Shown in pieces: positions 8,373 through 16,835 of a stretch of DNA of 40,691 bases (within the stretch, counting starts at the first letter, position 1; each line of letters opens with the position of its first letter). A program made the translations under genes and the position numbers. The notes under the pieces were generated by a model that ran no database searches, was not told where the DNA came from, and saw only the letters and a program-made list of their open reading frames with translations. Source of the stretch: an uncultured Legionella sp. (GTDB lineage Bacteria; Pseudomonadota; Gammaproteobacteria; Legionellales; Legionellaceae); assembly GCF_937871865.1 (NCBI RefSeq), contig NZ_CALMPD010000076.1, positions 1 to 40,691 of the forward strand. Reading direction: 5' to 3'.

Positions 8373-9656
8373 ATGCTGCGTTTAGTTTTATTATATGCGA
8401 CAAGTACAGGATTACAACGAGGCACTATATTCCTGGCGTCTTTAATCTTCACGCGGGTTTTCACCATTTCCGAAATTGGGTTTTATATTTTAGTGCAGAC
8501 AATAAGTCAATTATTAGTTCCCATTATTACCCTGAATTTAACCGTCGCACTCATGAGAGAGGCAAAAGTAAATCAACACATAACGAAAAGATTATTGGCT
8601 TATTCATCCTGTAGCGTGACGTTACTATTTTTTTGTATTTTAGCAACAGAGTTTCTGCTAGAGTTTTCGAATGAAATAGCCTTTGGATTATTGCTTGGTT
8701 CAGTAGAGGCTATTTTCTATCTGGCATTTGCTGTGTTACAAGGTAAAGAAAATGTAAATCAAATTCTAGTTGTATCACTAGCAAAAACTTTAGGATTTAT
8801 CGGCATAATTATTAGTGCTTTTTGTGGTTTTATTTCGTTAAAACAAGTTTTAGAACTTCAAATTATGTTGGGAGTGCTCATGAATATTGGGGCATTGAGT
8901 TGTGCTTTCAGGCAATTGCGAGGAGCAAGTGAAGGCATCGAATCAATCACAATAAAAGAAATATTAAAGTATTCGATGGCTACATTACCTCATACTGCCG
9001 CTCTATGGATCAGCGTTTCAAGCGATCGTATTTTACTTGGAATGTTACAGGGAAATAAGGCAATTGGTATATATGGAATTGCTTTTACTGTTGCTCAAAT
9101 TGTGTTGTTGTTAGTCACCGGAGTGACCACATCATTGCCTCCCCGGATAATGCAAGAACCTGAACTGTGGCGGAACGCAAAATTTGTGGTAAAAATGGCC
9201 AGATACATTGCTTTAATTCTTTTTGCACTCATCGTTTTCTTATTGTTCGGGTGGTGGTTAAATGAGAGCTTTTTGCATTTTATTCCCACAAAAAGCGCTT
9301 GTATATATATGCTTATTAGCTTAATTGGCGTAGCCTTTTCTTTTTCTATATATTACGTGTTTTTTGCTTCATACATGTACTTAAATCGTAAAACAGGTGC
9401 GTTATCTTATTTGGGGCTAGGTATAGGTGCTACAAATTTCTTTATAATGTATCTGCTTATAAAAAATTTTGGTACCATAGGTGCTGCTATTGGGCTAATT
9501 TTTTCATATACGTTATTTGGAGTGGTTTATGGCGCTGTTGCTGTTCGGCTTGAACCTACGCTTAAGCAAGCTTGTATGCCATTATTAAAACTGTCCATAA
9601 TGTTTTTAGCTAGCTTGAGTACGCTGGGATGGATTATGCAGAATCTGCTCTCTTGA
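8373..9656 (+). CDS. Wzx-like polysaccharide flippase (MOP superfamily)
   Basis: 427 residues with about 12 hydrophobic segments and the early SLIFTRVF motif of O-antigen flippases. It would move undecaprenyl-linked oligosaccharide from the cytoplasmic to the periplasmic face. Start is ATG 8373 with AGGTGA 4 bp upstream; GTG 8364 is a possible alternative. A 153-bp gap without a gene precedes it. Together with the Wzy-like protein downstream and the WbpL-like initiating enzyme, it suggests a Wzx/Wzy-dependent assembly. No wzm/wzt ABC transporter genes are in this window. Confidence 0.75.
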   Translation: MLRLVLLYATSTGLQRGTIFLASLIFTRVFTISEIGFYILVQTISQLLVPIITLNLTVALMREAKVNQHITKRLLAYSSCSVTLLFFCILATEFLLEFSNEIAFGLLLGSVEAIFYLAFAVLQGKENVNQILVVSLAKTLGFIGIIISAFCGFISLKQVLELQIMLGVLMNIGALSCAFRQLRGASEGIESITIKEILKYSMATLPHTAALWISVSSDRILLGMLQGNKAIGIYGIAFTVAQIVLLLVTGVTTSLPPRIMQEPELWRNAKFVVKMARYIALILFALIVFLLFGWWLNESFLHFIPTKSACIYMLISLIGVAFSFSIYYVFFASYMYLNRKTGALSYLGLGIGATNFFIMYLLIKNFGTIGAAIGLIFSYTLFGVVYGAVAVRLEPTLKQACMPLLKLSIMFLASLSTLGWIMQNLLS

Positions 9657-9945
9657 TTTTTTATGATAGATTTACATAAAATCTGTAGCTCAGTATTTCC
9701 TACGTTTCATTATGAAATAATCGAACTCATCCTTTGTATCTAGACAACAGCTATTGAAAAAGAACATTCTATCATCTAATTGATAGGCGAATACGATACG
9801 TTAAGACATCTAAGTGGTTGTTGATCTTTAATGCCAAAACCTACGCCCTGCGTCTTGTGCGGTGAAAACCACGGCATGCCAGGAATTATAGACTTAAATG
9901 TAAACAGACCTTGGAATTATTTATCTATTGTTGTTTGGAGCGCAA

Positions 9946-10632
9946 ATGCCTGAAGTATTATTAATTGGTGATAGTTTTGGAGTTGAGCGGATTCATTCTG
10001 GTGTAATTGATGTTCCTTATGATAAGACTTGGCCTGTTTTGGTAAACGAATCATTTGCAAAATCTCGCGAGCTCAAAATGGAGAGTGATTTTGAAGCCTT
10101 TAGATTGCTGGATGAGCTTTTGGATATTCTTGATAAAAAACTCGAAGATAGCACTTATAAGTTGGTTATTATACAGGCGGGCTTGGTTGATTGTTTTCCC
10201 AGGCCTCTGCCCAGGACATTATTTCGTTCGAGAAATATAATATGTAGAATATTACGGAAATCCATTTCATATATTAGATCCTTTTGGCTTAAGTATATTT
10301 ATTGCCATCCAATGGTCTCAACGGAAGCCCTTGTTAATAAATTTACAAAAATAATAAACAGATTTACCAAGATTAAATTCATTTATATAACAATAACCCC
10401 ACAATTACATGATCAGGCAGTGCATACTCCCAAACAGGCTGCAATTATTGACTTTTATAATGAGGAAATAAAACAGATCAAGTCTCAATGTAATAATTTT
10501 GATGTATTCGATTTTAATGCTGTTTGTTGTCAAAAGTATCTTCATCCAGTAGACTCTCACCTGACTTTAGAAGGTAATCGATACCTTGCCGATGTGGTTA
10601 TCAAAATTATTAATGGAATATATAGTGCTTAA
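9946..10632 (+). CDS. SGNH/GDSL-type hydrolase
   Basis: 228 residues from ATG 9946 (GGAG 5 bp upstream). LLIGDSF near residues 5-11 is block I with the nucleophilic Ser, and HPVDSHLTLEGN near the C-terminus is block V with the catalytic Asp and His. No signal peptide or clear membrane anchor is seen. SGNH proteins in O-antigen loci are usually esterases or acetyltransferase partners acting on O-acetyl groups; it may balance the two O-acyltransferases of this locus, which is inference. A 289-bp gap with no clear gene lies upstream. Confidence 0.75.
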   Translation: MPEVLLIGDSFGVERIHSGVIDVPYDKTWPVLVNESFAKSRELKMESDFEAFRLLDELLDILDKKLEDSTYKLVIIQAGLVDCFPRPLPRTLFRSRNIICRILRKSISYIRSFWLKYIYCHPMVSTEALVNKFTKIINRFTKIKFIYITITPQLHDQAVHTPKQAAIIDFYNEEIKQIKSQCNNFDVFDFNAVCCQKYLHPVDSHLTLEGNRYLADVVIKIINGIYSA

Positions 10633-10648
10633 AAGGGGTTTAGGGTAA

Positions 10649-12040
10649 ATGACAATGTTAACTGCTACAAGACGCGATTGGGGCGTAAAAGAGCTTTTAA
10701 ATTTTGTTCGCTCAAATTGTCAAATCGCCTTGTTTGTATTTATTATAGCTGTTCTATGTTCCTTATCCTTGGTTGAAAAAGTTTCCTGGGCATTGATTTG
10801 TTCTATAGATTTAATCATTCTAGTTAGTTATTACTTGCATAGACCGCAAAATTTGTTTCATCCCAATAACATTGTATTTGCTTTTTATTTTCTTTATGTG
10901 GTTTTACCAACGATAATATTGTTTTGTTTTAGCTATTTTTCTGTCTCCTTGTCGCTGCCTTGGTCCCCGCCTGATTGGTTAGAGTTTATGCCCAAGGTCT
11001 TTCAGCATATTATTATCTCTTTTTCGTTTATTTTTTTTGGTTTTCATTATTTTTGTAGAAATTATACTCCCCAAAAGCCCGCTCCCGTATCAGTTCTTAT
11101 GATTAATTTTTGGGTGCTTTTGTTCGTTGTTTTATTTTTATATGTTGTTTTTATCCACCAATCAGGTGGTCTGAATTTATGGATACATCATTATCAGGAA
11201 GCGTATTTACAAAATAGAAAAGGTTTGGGGGTTATAAATTTTTTCATCGTTTTTCTATCGCCATTAATTTGCTATCTTCTTGGTTTGATTACTTGGAAAA
11301 GTGACGGAATTCGTAAGATATTGCTTATCGGAGCTTCCTTGTTATTGATGCTCTTTTTTGCATACTTTCAAGGACTAAAAAGTAGGTATCCCGTTTTTTT
11401 AATTATTTACTTTTATCCCTATTTACAACCAATCAAGATCACGAATAAAAGGCTTGTCATTTTTGGAACAGCGTTTTTCTTATTCTTATTTTTTGCTAAT
11501 TATGTTCGTTCAGATGGTTATTATTCTTCTTTAGCCATGCATGTTGAATATATGATGTCTTATTTTAATGTGTTTTATCTCCATGATATGGTCTTGCATG
11601 ATTTTCCGAGCGGGCTACTTAATACTTTATACTATCCATTGATAAAATATTTACAGTTTTTTTCCCAATATGATCCTTCTGCTGATTTTGATTTATCAAT
11701 CATGTTAACGAAGTTCTATTTTCCTAATCAATGGTATTTAGAATCGGCAACTCAGCAATGGCCCTTGGTTACCGATTTGTATTTTAATTTTTATGGCTTT
11801 ATCTTCGGTTGGTTTCCTTTGCTTCTTTATATTTTTATCCTTTCAAAATTATATCAACGCTTCTGTGATTTTCATGCGGGTTTTGCGTTACTTTATCTTT
11901 TTGAGTTTTTTAGATTGTTCTCGACGTTAAGATCTACATTAGTACCATGGGACTTTTTGGTGATTTTATTTTTCTACAGTTTAATTTACCTATACACGAA
12001 ATGTACATTATACAAAATACCAACGGTTAGGGCTTCATAA
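10649..12040 (+). CDS. Wzy-like O-antigen polymerase (putative)
   Basis: 463 residues, very hydrophobic, with at least ten predicted membrane segments and a large periplasmic loop in the middle-to-late part (about residues 290-380), the usual shape of Wzy and EpsG/O-ligase proteins. No short sequence signature is decisive. It would join undecaprenyl-linked repeat units in the periplasm. It is unusually rich in A+T, Phe and Tyr compared with the housekeeping genes, as expected for laterally acquired O-antigen genes. Its stop is directly followed by the ATG of the next gene at 12041. The O-antigen ligase WaaL is an alternative. Confidence 0.6.
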   Translation: MTMLTATRRDWGVKELLNFVRSNCQIALFVFIIAVLCSLSLVEKVSWALICSIDLIILVSYYLHRPQNLFHPNNIVFAFYFLYVVLPTIILFCFSYFSVSLSLPWSPPDWLEFMPKVFQHIIISFSFIFFGFHYFCRNYTPQKPAPVSVLMINFWVLLFVVLFLYVVFIHQSGGLNLWIHHYQEAYLQNRKGLGVINFFIVFLSPLICYLLGLITWKSDGIRKILLIGASLLLMLFFAYFQGLKSRYPVFLIIYFYPYLQPIKITNKRLVIFGTAFFLFLFFANYVRSDGYYSSLAMHVEYMMSYFNVFYLHDMVLHDFPSGLLNTLYYPLIKYLQFFSQYDPSADFDLSIMLTKFYFPNQWYLESATQQWPLVTDLYFNFYGFIFGWFPLLLYIFILSKLYQRFCDFHAGFALLYLFEFFRLFSTLRSTLVPWDFLVILFFYSLIYLYTKCTLYKIPTVRAS

Positions 12041-13183
12041 ATGAATGAGTTGGTTTTTCAAGCGTATATGAATGAGATTGCTTTAGAAATAGCACAGAAG
12101 TCCTATTTGTTTGCAAATAGTGAATTAAATTACCCTGACAAGTTTTTATTTAAAATTGCCAGGGTATGCAATTTATCTAATAAAAAATATAAATTATTTA
12201 TGTTGTGTTCTAGGGTATATAATTATTGCTGGCTCTTTGTATTATTACCTTTTATCAGTATTCAATTTCTTTGTTCTCTTTTCATTTCTTCAAACAGAAA
12301 CAATAATAAATCATGCTTTGGTTTTGTCGAAGACAATAAAACCTTATATGATTTCAGTTTATTAGAAGAACTAAATATTCACAATATTAATCTTGGAGTC
12401 ATAGCGCTATCAAAATGTTTGACTTTAAGTCAGAAATTGCACGCAGTACGATTATCATTTCAGGTGATGTCTTTATTACGGAAAAATAAGAATACGCTTC
12501 CTAATCTGACCTACAATAGCTTAAAACTGCATTTATATGATTTATATAAACTCACACTTTATGCAGTCTTACTAAAACAGATCAGTGTGACTGGAACATC
12601 TAGTGTGCTTCTTAATAGTCATTATGAGCGCTGGACCTATTTGGCTTCTCATCTATGTGGCAATCAATTGTTTATTGTTCAGCATGGCAGAATAAGCAAT
12701 GATATTCATTTTCCTTTCGAATTTGGAAGCGTTAACAGTTTGTATCTGTACCATCAGGAAACAGCCGAAGTCTTTGGCAAATATTATAAGAACATATCCC
12801 ATTTAAAACATATTAAGCCTAAGCTTGAGTTGAAAGATATACGAGTTAATGGTGTTGTGACTGTATTCCTGGCATCATCGGTTTCAGCTGTTGCCAGTGA
12901 GTTGGAATTTATTGAAAAAACTCAAGAGTTCTCAAATATTAAAATATTTATAAAGTTACATCCGTTGTACGATTACAAACATAATTTTGTCCATTTAAAA
13001 AAAGAGATTGAATTTATAAATTATTTACCATTAACGGACTTGATGATTACGTATAATTCAGCTCTTGGAGATGAATATAAGTCATTAGGCCATTCGGTGT
13101 TTTTTATAGAAGATTATGACAATGTATCTGAGATGTTTCGTTCGATAACACAGAAATATAATAATTTATTAATAGCTTCTTAG
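12041..13183 (+). CDS. Putative GT-B glycosyltransferase, family not recognised
   Basis: 380 residues that I cannot assign to a known family with confidence. A hydrophobic stretch near residues 63-86 may anchor it to the membrane. Further on are LFIVQHGRIS (a QHG motif seen in capsule-type GT-B and CDP-glycerol transferases), a LASSVSA stretch and IFIKLHPLYDY. A K-x-HP motif followed by Ser is also a mark of bacterial sialyltransferases of the GT-B fold. It may therefore transfer the CMP-activated nonulosonic acid made upstream. It starts on the base after the stop of the Wzy-like gene; no ribosome site is obvious, so coupling is likely. Confidence 0.5.
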   Translation: MNELVFQAYMNEIALEIAQKSYLFANSELNYPDKFLFKIARVCNLSNKKYKLFMLCSRVYNYCWLFVLLPFISIQFLCSLFISSNRNNNKSCFGFVEDNKTLYDFSLLEELNIHNINLGVIALSKCLTLSQKLHAVRLSFQVMSLLRKNKNTLPNLTYNSLKLHLYDLYKLTLYAVLLKQISVTGTSSVLLNSHYERWTYLASHLCGNQLFIVQHGRISNDIHFPFEFGSVNSLYLYHQETAEVFGKYYKNISHLKHIKPKLELKDIRVNGVVTVFLASSVSAVASELEFIEKTQEFSNIKIFIKLHPLYDYKHNFVHLKKEIEFINYLPLTDLMITYNSALGDEYKSLGHSVFFIEDYDNVSEMFRSITQKYNNLLIAS

Positions 13184-13219
13184 ACTGAATGAACTTTTTA
13201 ATTATTTTTGGATTTATTT

Positions 13220-14362
13220 ATGACAGGTAACAATTATAAAATTTGCACAAAATGCATTATGGATACTAGCGATCCTGGTATAAAGTTTGATGAATATGGA
13301 ATGTGCGACTATTGCGCTAATTTTTCCAAAAACATAGTACCTATCTGGAACACAGACAGCCAGGGCGAGCAAGCCTTATTGGCTGTTGCTGAGAAAATAA
13401 AAAAAGCAGGCAAGGGTAAGGATTTTGACTGTATTATTGGTTTAAGCGGTGGATTGGACAGTTCTTACACTGCTTATGTTGCTAAAGAAATAATGGGACT
13501 GCGTCCTTTACTGTTTCATGTAGATGCCGGGTGGAATACAGAGCAGAGTGTAGGCAATATAGAAAAGCTGGTTGATGGACTAGGTCTTGATCTTTATACC
13601 GAAGTAATCGATTGGGAAGAAATGAAGGATTTGCAGACTGCTTTTTTAAAGTCAAATATTGCGGATCAGGATCTTCCTCAGGATGCTGCATTTTTTTCAG
13701 CGCTCTATAAATTTGCAAAAAAGCATAAAATTAAATACGTATTGACCGGTTCAAACTATTCTACTGAGTGTTGCCGTGAACCCGAAGAATGGGGCGGATA
13801 TCCTGGAATAGATAAAATGCTATTTAAAGACATTCATAAGAAGTTTGGCAAAAAATCTTTAGATAAGTTCCCCTTAGTAGATATTTTGACTTATAAACTT
13901 TATTATAAGTACGTTTTAGGAATGGAGGTTGTCAAGCCGCTAAATTTTGTTCCTTTCAATAAAAATGATGCGGAACAATTACTGTTTGAGCGATTTGGGT
14001 GGGTAAAATATTTACATAAACACCATGAGTCGCGTTTTACACGTTTCTATGAAGATTATTGGATGCCTAGAAAATTTGGCTATGAGAAGCGGCGCGCCCA
14101 TTTTTCCAGCCTGATTATGACTGGGCAAATGTCGCGAGAAGATGCATTAAACCGGATCTCAAGACCTGAAATGGATGAGCAATTTTTAGTACAAGAATTT
14201 GAGTATGTTGCTAATAAATTAGAGCTGAGTGTTGATGAGTTAAATGCTATCTTTAAAGGCGTAAATAAAACTTATCGGGATTACAAAAATAAAAGACCAC
14301 TGATTAGTATTGGGGCTTATGTAATGCAGATGTTTGGTTTGGAAAAAAGACTTTTTCGATGA
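13220..14362 (+). CDS. wbpG: N-acetyl sugar amidotransferase (WbpG/PseA family)
   Basis: 380 residues from ATG 13220, close to the family length. Two Cys pairs (C9/C12 and C29/C32) give a probable zinc site and SGGLDSS (residues 76-82) is the ATP-binding PP-loop. WbpG-family enzymes activate an N-acetyl group with ATP and replace its oxygen with ammonia to give an acetamidino group. HisH and HisF homologues directly downstream supply ammonia, as in Pseudomonas O5-type clusters. Legionaminic acid of Legionella LPS is known to carry 5-N-acetimidoyl groups, so this is the likely target. The stop overlaps the hisH start (ATGA). Confidence 0.88.
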   Translation: MTGNNYKICTKCIMDTSDPGIKFDEYGMCDYCANFSKNIVPIWNTDSQGEQALLAVAEKIKKAGKGKDFDCIIGLSGGLDSSYTAYVAKEIMGLRPLLFHVDAGWNTEQSVGNIEKLVDGLGLDLYTEVIDWEEMKDLQTAFLKSNIADQDLPQDAAFFSALYKFAKKHKIKYVLTGSNYSTECCREPEEWGGYPGIDKMLFKDIHKKFGKKSLDKFPLVDILTYKLYYKYVLGMEVVKPLNFVPFNKNDAEQLLFERFGWVKYLHKHHESRFTRFYEDYWMPRKFGYEKRRAHFSSLIMTGQMSREDALNRISRPEMDEQFLVQEFEYVANKLELSVDELNAIFKGVNKTYRDYKNKRPLISIGAYVMQMFGLEKRLFR

Positions 14363-14973
14363 TAAAAATTATTGACTACGGCTTAGGAAATATTTCTGCT
14401 TTTATTAATGTTTATAAAAGATTAAACATAGCAGTAAGTGTTGCTCAATGCGCACAAGACTTGAATGGCACCACCAAGCTTATATTGCCTGGAGTTGGTG
14501 CTTTTGATCATGCAATGCAGCGATTGAACGATTCTGGCATGAGAGAAATAATGACTCAGCTAGTACAGGAGCAGCATGTCCCTGTACTGGGTATTTGCGT
14601 CGGTATGCAAATACTAGCAAATTCCAGCGATGAAGGGATGATGCCTGGGCTTGGTTTTATTAATGGTACTGTAAAGAAAATGGATGAATTATCTTCTTCA
14701 TCTAAATTTGCACTTCCTCATATGGGGTGGAATGACGTTAATCCTGTCGGTGGTAATTTATTATTTTCTGGATTGGAACAGGATGCGCGGTTCTATTTTC
14801 TACATTCATATTACTTTGAATGCGAACATAATGAGCATATTCTGGCTGAAGTAGAATATGGTAAGAAATTTACTTGTGCTGTCAACCAGCACAACATTTA
14901 CGGGGTTCAGTTTCATCCCGAAAAAAGTCATCACTATGGTGCTCGTTTACTTAACAATTTTGCGGAGCTGTAG
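14359..14973 (+). CDS. hisH: HisH-type glutamine amidotransferase for sugar amidination
   Basis: 204 residues of class I glutaminase. The nucleophile is C80 in LGICVGMQ and the His-Glu pair is H186/E188 in QFHPEKSHH. DYGLGN at the start and LPGVGAF are HisH family marks. It releases ammonia from glutamine. Because it sits between wbpG and hisF inside a sugar locus, with no other histidine genes, it most likely serves WbpG and not histidine synthesis. Start overlaps the wbpG stop by 4 bp and the stop lies 3 bp before hisF. Confidence 0.88.
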   Translation: MIKIIDYGLGNISAFINVYKRLNIAVSVAQCAQDLNGTTKLILPGVGAFDHAMQRLNDSGMREIMTQLVQEQHVPVLGICVGMQILANSSDEGMMPGLGFINGTVKKMDELSSSSKFALPHMGWNDVNPVGGNLLFSGLEQDARFYFLHSYYFECEHNEHILAEVEYGKKFTCAVNQHNIYGVQFHPEKSHHYGARLLNNFAEL

Positions 14974-14976
14974 CAA

Positions 14977-15762
14977 ATGTTACGTCCAAGAATTATCCCA
15001 TGTCTGTTGATACAAAATAAAGGTCTGGTTAAAACAGTAAAGTTTACTGATCCTAAATATGTAGGCGACCCAATTAATGCAGTCAGAATTTTTAATGAAA
15101 AACAGGTTGATGAACTCATTGTTTTAGATATTTCTGCGACTGTAAATGGTGAAGCGCCCAATTTTAAATTAATTGAACATTTGGCTAGTGAATGTCAAAT
15201 GCCATTGTGCTACGGTGGTGGGATAAAATCAGCAAGTCAGGCGAACACGATTATCGGATTAGGTGTTGAGAAAATTGCGATTAGCTCCGCAGCGATTGAT
15301 ACGCCAAATTTAATGTTGGATATCGCTGAAAAGATTGGTCGCCAAAGTGTCGTCGCTGTTTTGGATATCAAGCGTCGACGCTTTAGTAAAAAATATGAAT
15401 TATGGACACATAATGGCAAAGTAAATACAGGAAAATGTCCCATTGAATTTTCCCGACTACTCCAACAAAACGGGGTAGGGGAAATAGTACTTAATTCAAT
15501 TGATAATGATGGTGTAATGAAAGGGTACGATTTGTCGCTTGTAGAAAAAATTATCGACCATATTAAAGTGCCGGTTACCGTTTTAGGTGGTGCTGGTTCT
15601 TTAGATGATATAAGCCGTTTAATTGCAGAGTTTGGAATCATTGGTGCATCAGCGGGGAGCCTTTTTGTATTTAAAGGACCTTATAAGGCCGTGTTAATAA
15701 ATTATCCGGGCACTATTGAAAAGGATAAATTAATAACATCATCAGCTTTAATTCATGCCTAA
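14977..15762 (+). CDS. hisF: HisF-like subunit of the sugar amidotransferase system
   Basis: 261 residues of (beta/alpha)8 barrel with HisF landmarks: GDPINAVRIFNEK, ELIVLDISA, CYGGGIKS and NSIDNDGVMKGYD. In the histidine enzyme the first strand reads CLDV with catalytic Asp11; here it reads CLLI, so residue 11 is Leu. The Asp corresponding to Asp130 (AVLDIKR) is kept. Loss of the cyclase acid fits a role as an ammonia-channelling partner of HisH that passes ammonia to WbpG. Start ATG 14977 follows hisH by 3 bp. Confidence 0.88.
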   Translation: MLRPRIIPCLLIQNKGLVKTVKFTDPKYVGDPINAVRIFNEKQVDELIVLDISATVNGEAPNFKLIEHLASECQMPLCYGGGIKSASQANTIIGLGVEKIAISSAAIDTPNLMLDIAEKIGRQSVVAVLDIKRRRFSKKYELWTHNGKVNTGKCPIEFSRLLQQNGVGEIVLNSIDNDGVMKGYDLSLVEKIIDHIKVPVTVLGGAGSLDDISRLIAEFGIIGASAGSLFVFKGPYKAVLINYPGTIEKDKLITSSALIHA

Positions 15763-15795
15763 CTATTTATTATCATATGATTTTTCAGGATTTAT

Positions 15796-16833
15796 ATGTT
15801 TGCAAATAAAACTTTATTAATAACCGGTGGAACAGGTTCTTTTGGAAATGTTGTTCTCAAGCGATTTCTTGATACTGATATTCGGGAGATTCGGATTTTT
15901 AGTCGGGATGAGAAAAAACAAGACGACATGAGAAAATTATACTCTAATGATAAGTTGAAGTTTTATATTGGTGATGTCCGCGATTATCAAGCGGTATTAA
16001 ATGCTACCCGTGATGTGGATTATATCTTCCATGCCGCAGCACTAAAGCAAGTTCCTTCATGTGAATTCCACCCGATGGAAGCAGTAAAAACCAATATTAT
16101 TGGAACAGAGAATGTGCTTGAAGCAGCGATTCATAATTCAGTGAGCCGTGTTGTTTGTCTTAGTACTGACAAGGCTGTTTATCCCATAAATGCCATGGGA
16201 ATTTCTAAAGCAATGATGGAAAAGGTTATGGTTGCCAAATCACGTAACCTGGATGAAAACAAAACGGTAATTTGTGGAACACGTTATGGAAATGTAATGG
16301 CCTCCCGTGGTTCTGTTATCCCTTTATTTGCTGACCAGATTAGACTTAACAAACCGTTAACTATTACTGACCCTAATATGACCCGCTTTATGATGACTTT
16401 GGAAAATGCAGTGGATCTGGTTTTATATGCATTTAACAACGGCAAAAATGGCGATATTTTTGTTCAAAAAGCACCTGCAGCTACTCTGCATAATCTCGCA
16501 AGAGCTGTTGCCCATATTTTAGCTGATGATGAGCATTACCCCATAAAAATAATTGGTACTCGTCATGGTGAAAAACAATACGAGGCTTTATTGAGTCGAG
16601 AAGAAATGGCTGCGGCAGAAGACTTAGGGCTTTATTACCGTATTCCACCAGATTTACGTGATTTAAATTATGAGAAATTTGTAGAGCTTGGTGAAGAAAA
16701 AATTTCAAATTCCGAAGATTATAATTCACACAATACGACTCAGCTTGATGTTTCTGGCATGCAAAAATTGTTATTAAATCTTAATTTTATCCGTGAAGCT
16801 CAACGAGGTAATTATTCAGGACTTGAGGATTAA
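15796..16833 (+). CDS. wbjB: UDP-GlcNAc 4,6-dehydratase/5-epimerase (WbjB/CapE/FnlA)
   Basis: 345 residues of extended SDR. GGTGSFG (residues 11-17) binds NADP, and LSTDKAVYP followed by MGISKAMMEK forms the active site in which Met replaces the usual Tyr, a feature of the CapE/WbjB branch. The enzyme converts UDP-GlcNAc to a 4-keto-6-deoxy-L-sugar. Genes for the second and third steps to UDP-N-acetyl-L-fucosamine follow immediately, so the pathway is complete here. It starts 33 bp after hisF and ends 2 bp before wbjC. Confidence 0.9.
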   Translation: MFANKTLLITGGTGSFGNVVLKRFLDTDIREIRIFSRDEKKQDDMRKLYSNDKLKFYIGDVRDYQAVLNATRDVDYIFHAAALKQVPSCEFHPMEAVKTNIIGTENVLEAAIHNSVSRVVCLSTDKAVYPINAMGISKAMMEKVMVAKSRNLDENKTVICGTRYGNVMASRGSVIPLFADQIRLNKPLTITDPNMTRFMMTLENAVDLVLYAFNNGKNGDIFVQKAPAATLHNLARAVAHILADDEHYPIKIIGTRHGEKQYEALLSREEMAAAEDLGLYYRIPPDLRDLNYEKFVELGEEKISNSEDYNSHNTTQLDVSGMQKLLLNLNFIREAQRGNYSGLED

Positions 16834-16835
16834 TT

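Noticed and set aside
8333-8614. 93-codon frame overlapping the start of the Wzx-like gene
   Set aside because: Lies in another frame inside a well-supported membrane protein gene, with no recognisable motif or ribosome site.
9831-9953. 40-codon frame with a CVLCGENHG segment before the SGNH hydrolase gene
   Set aside because: No ribosome site before its ATG and it overlaps the well-supported start at 9946; may be a remnant but cannot be supported as a gene.
14359-15762. hisH-hisF as part of a histidine biosynthesis operon
   Set aside because: No other his genes are near, HisF lacks Asp11, and the trio with WbpG is the known sugar amidination arrangement.
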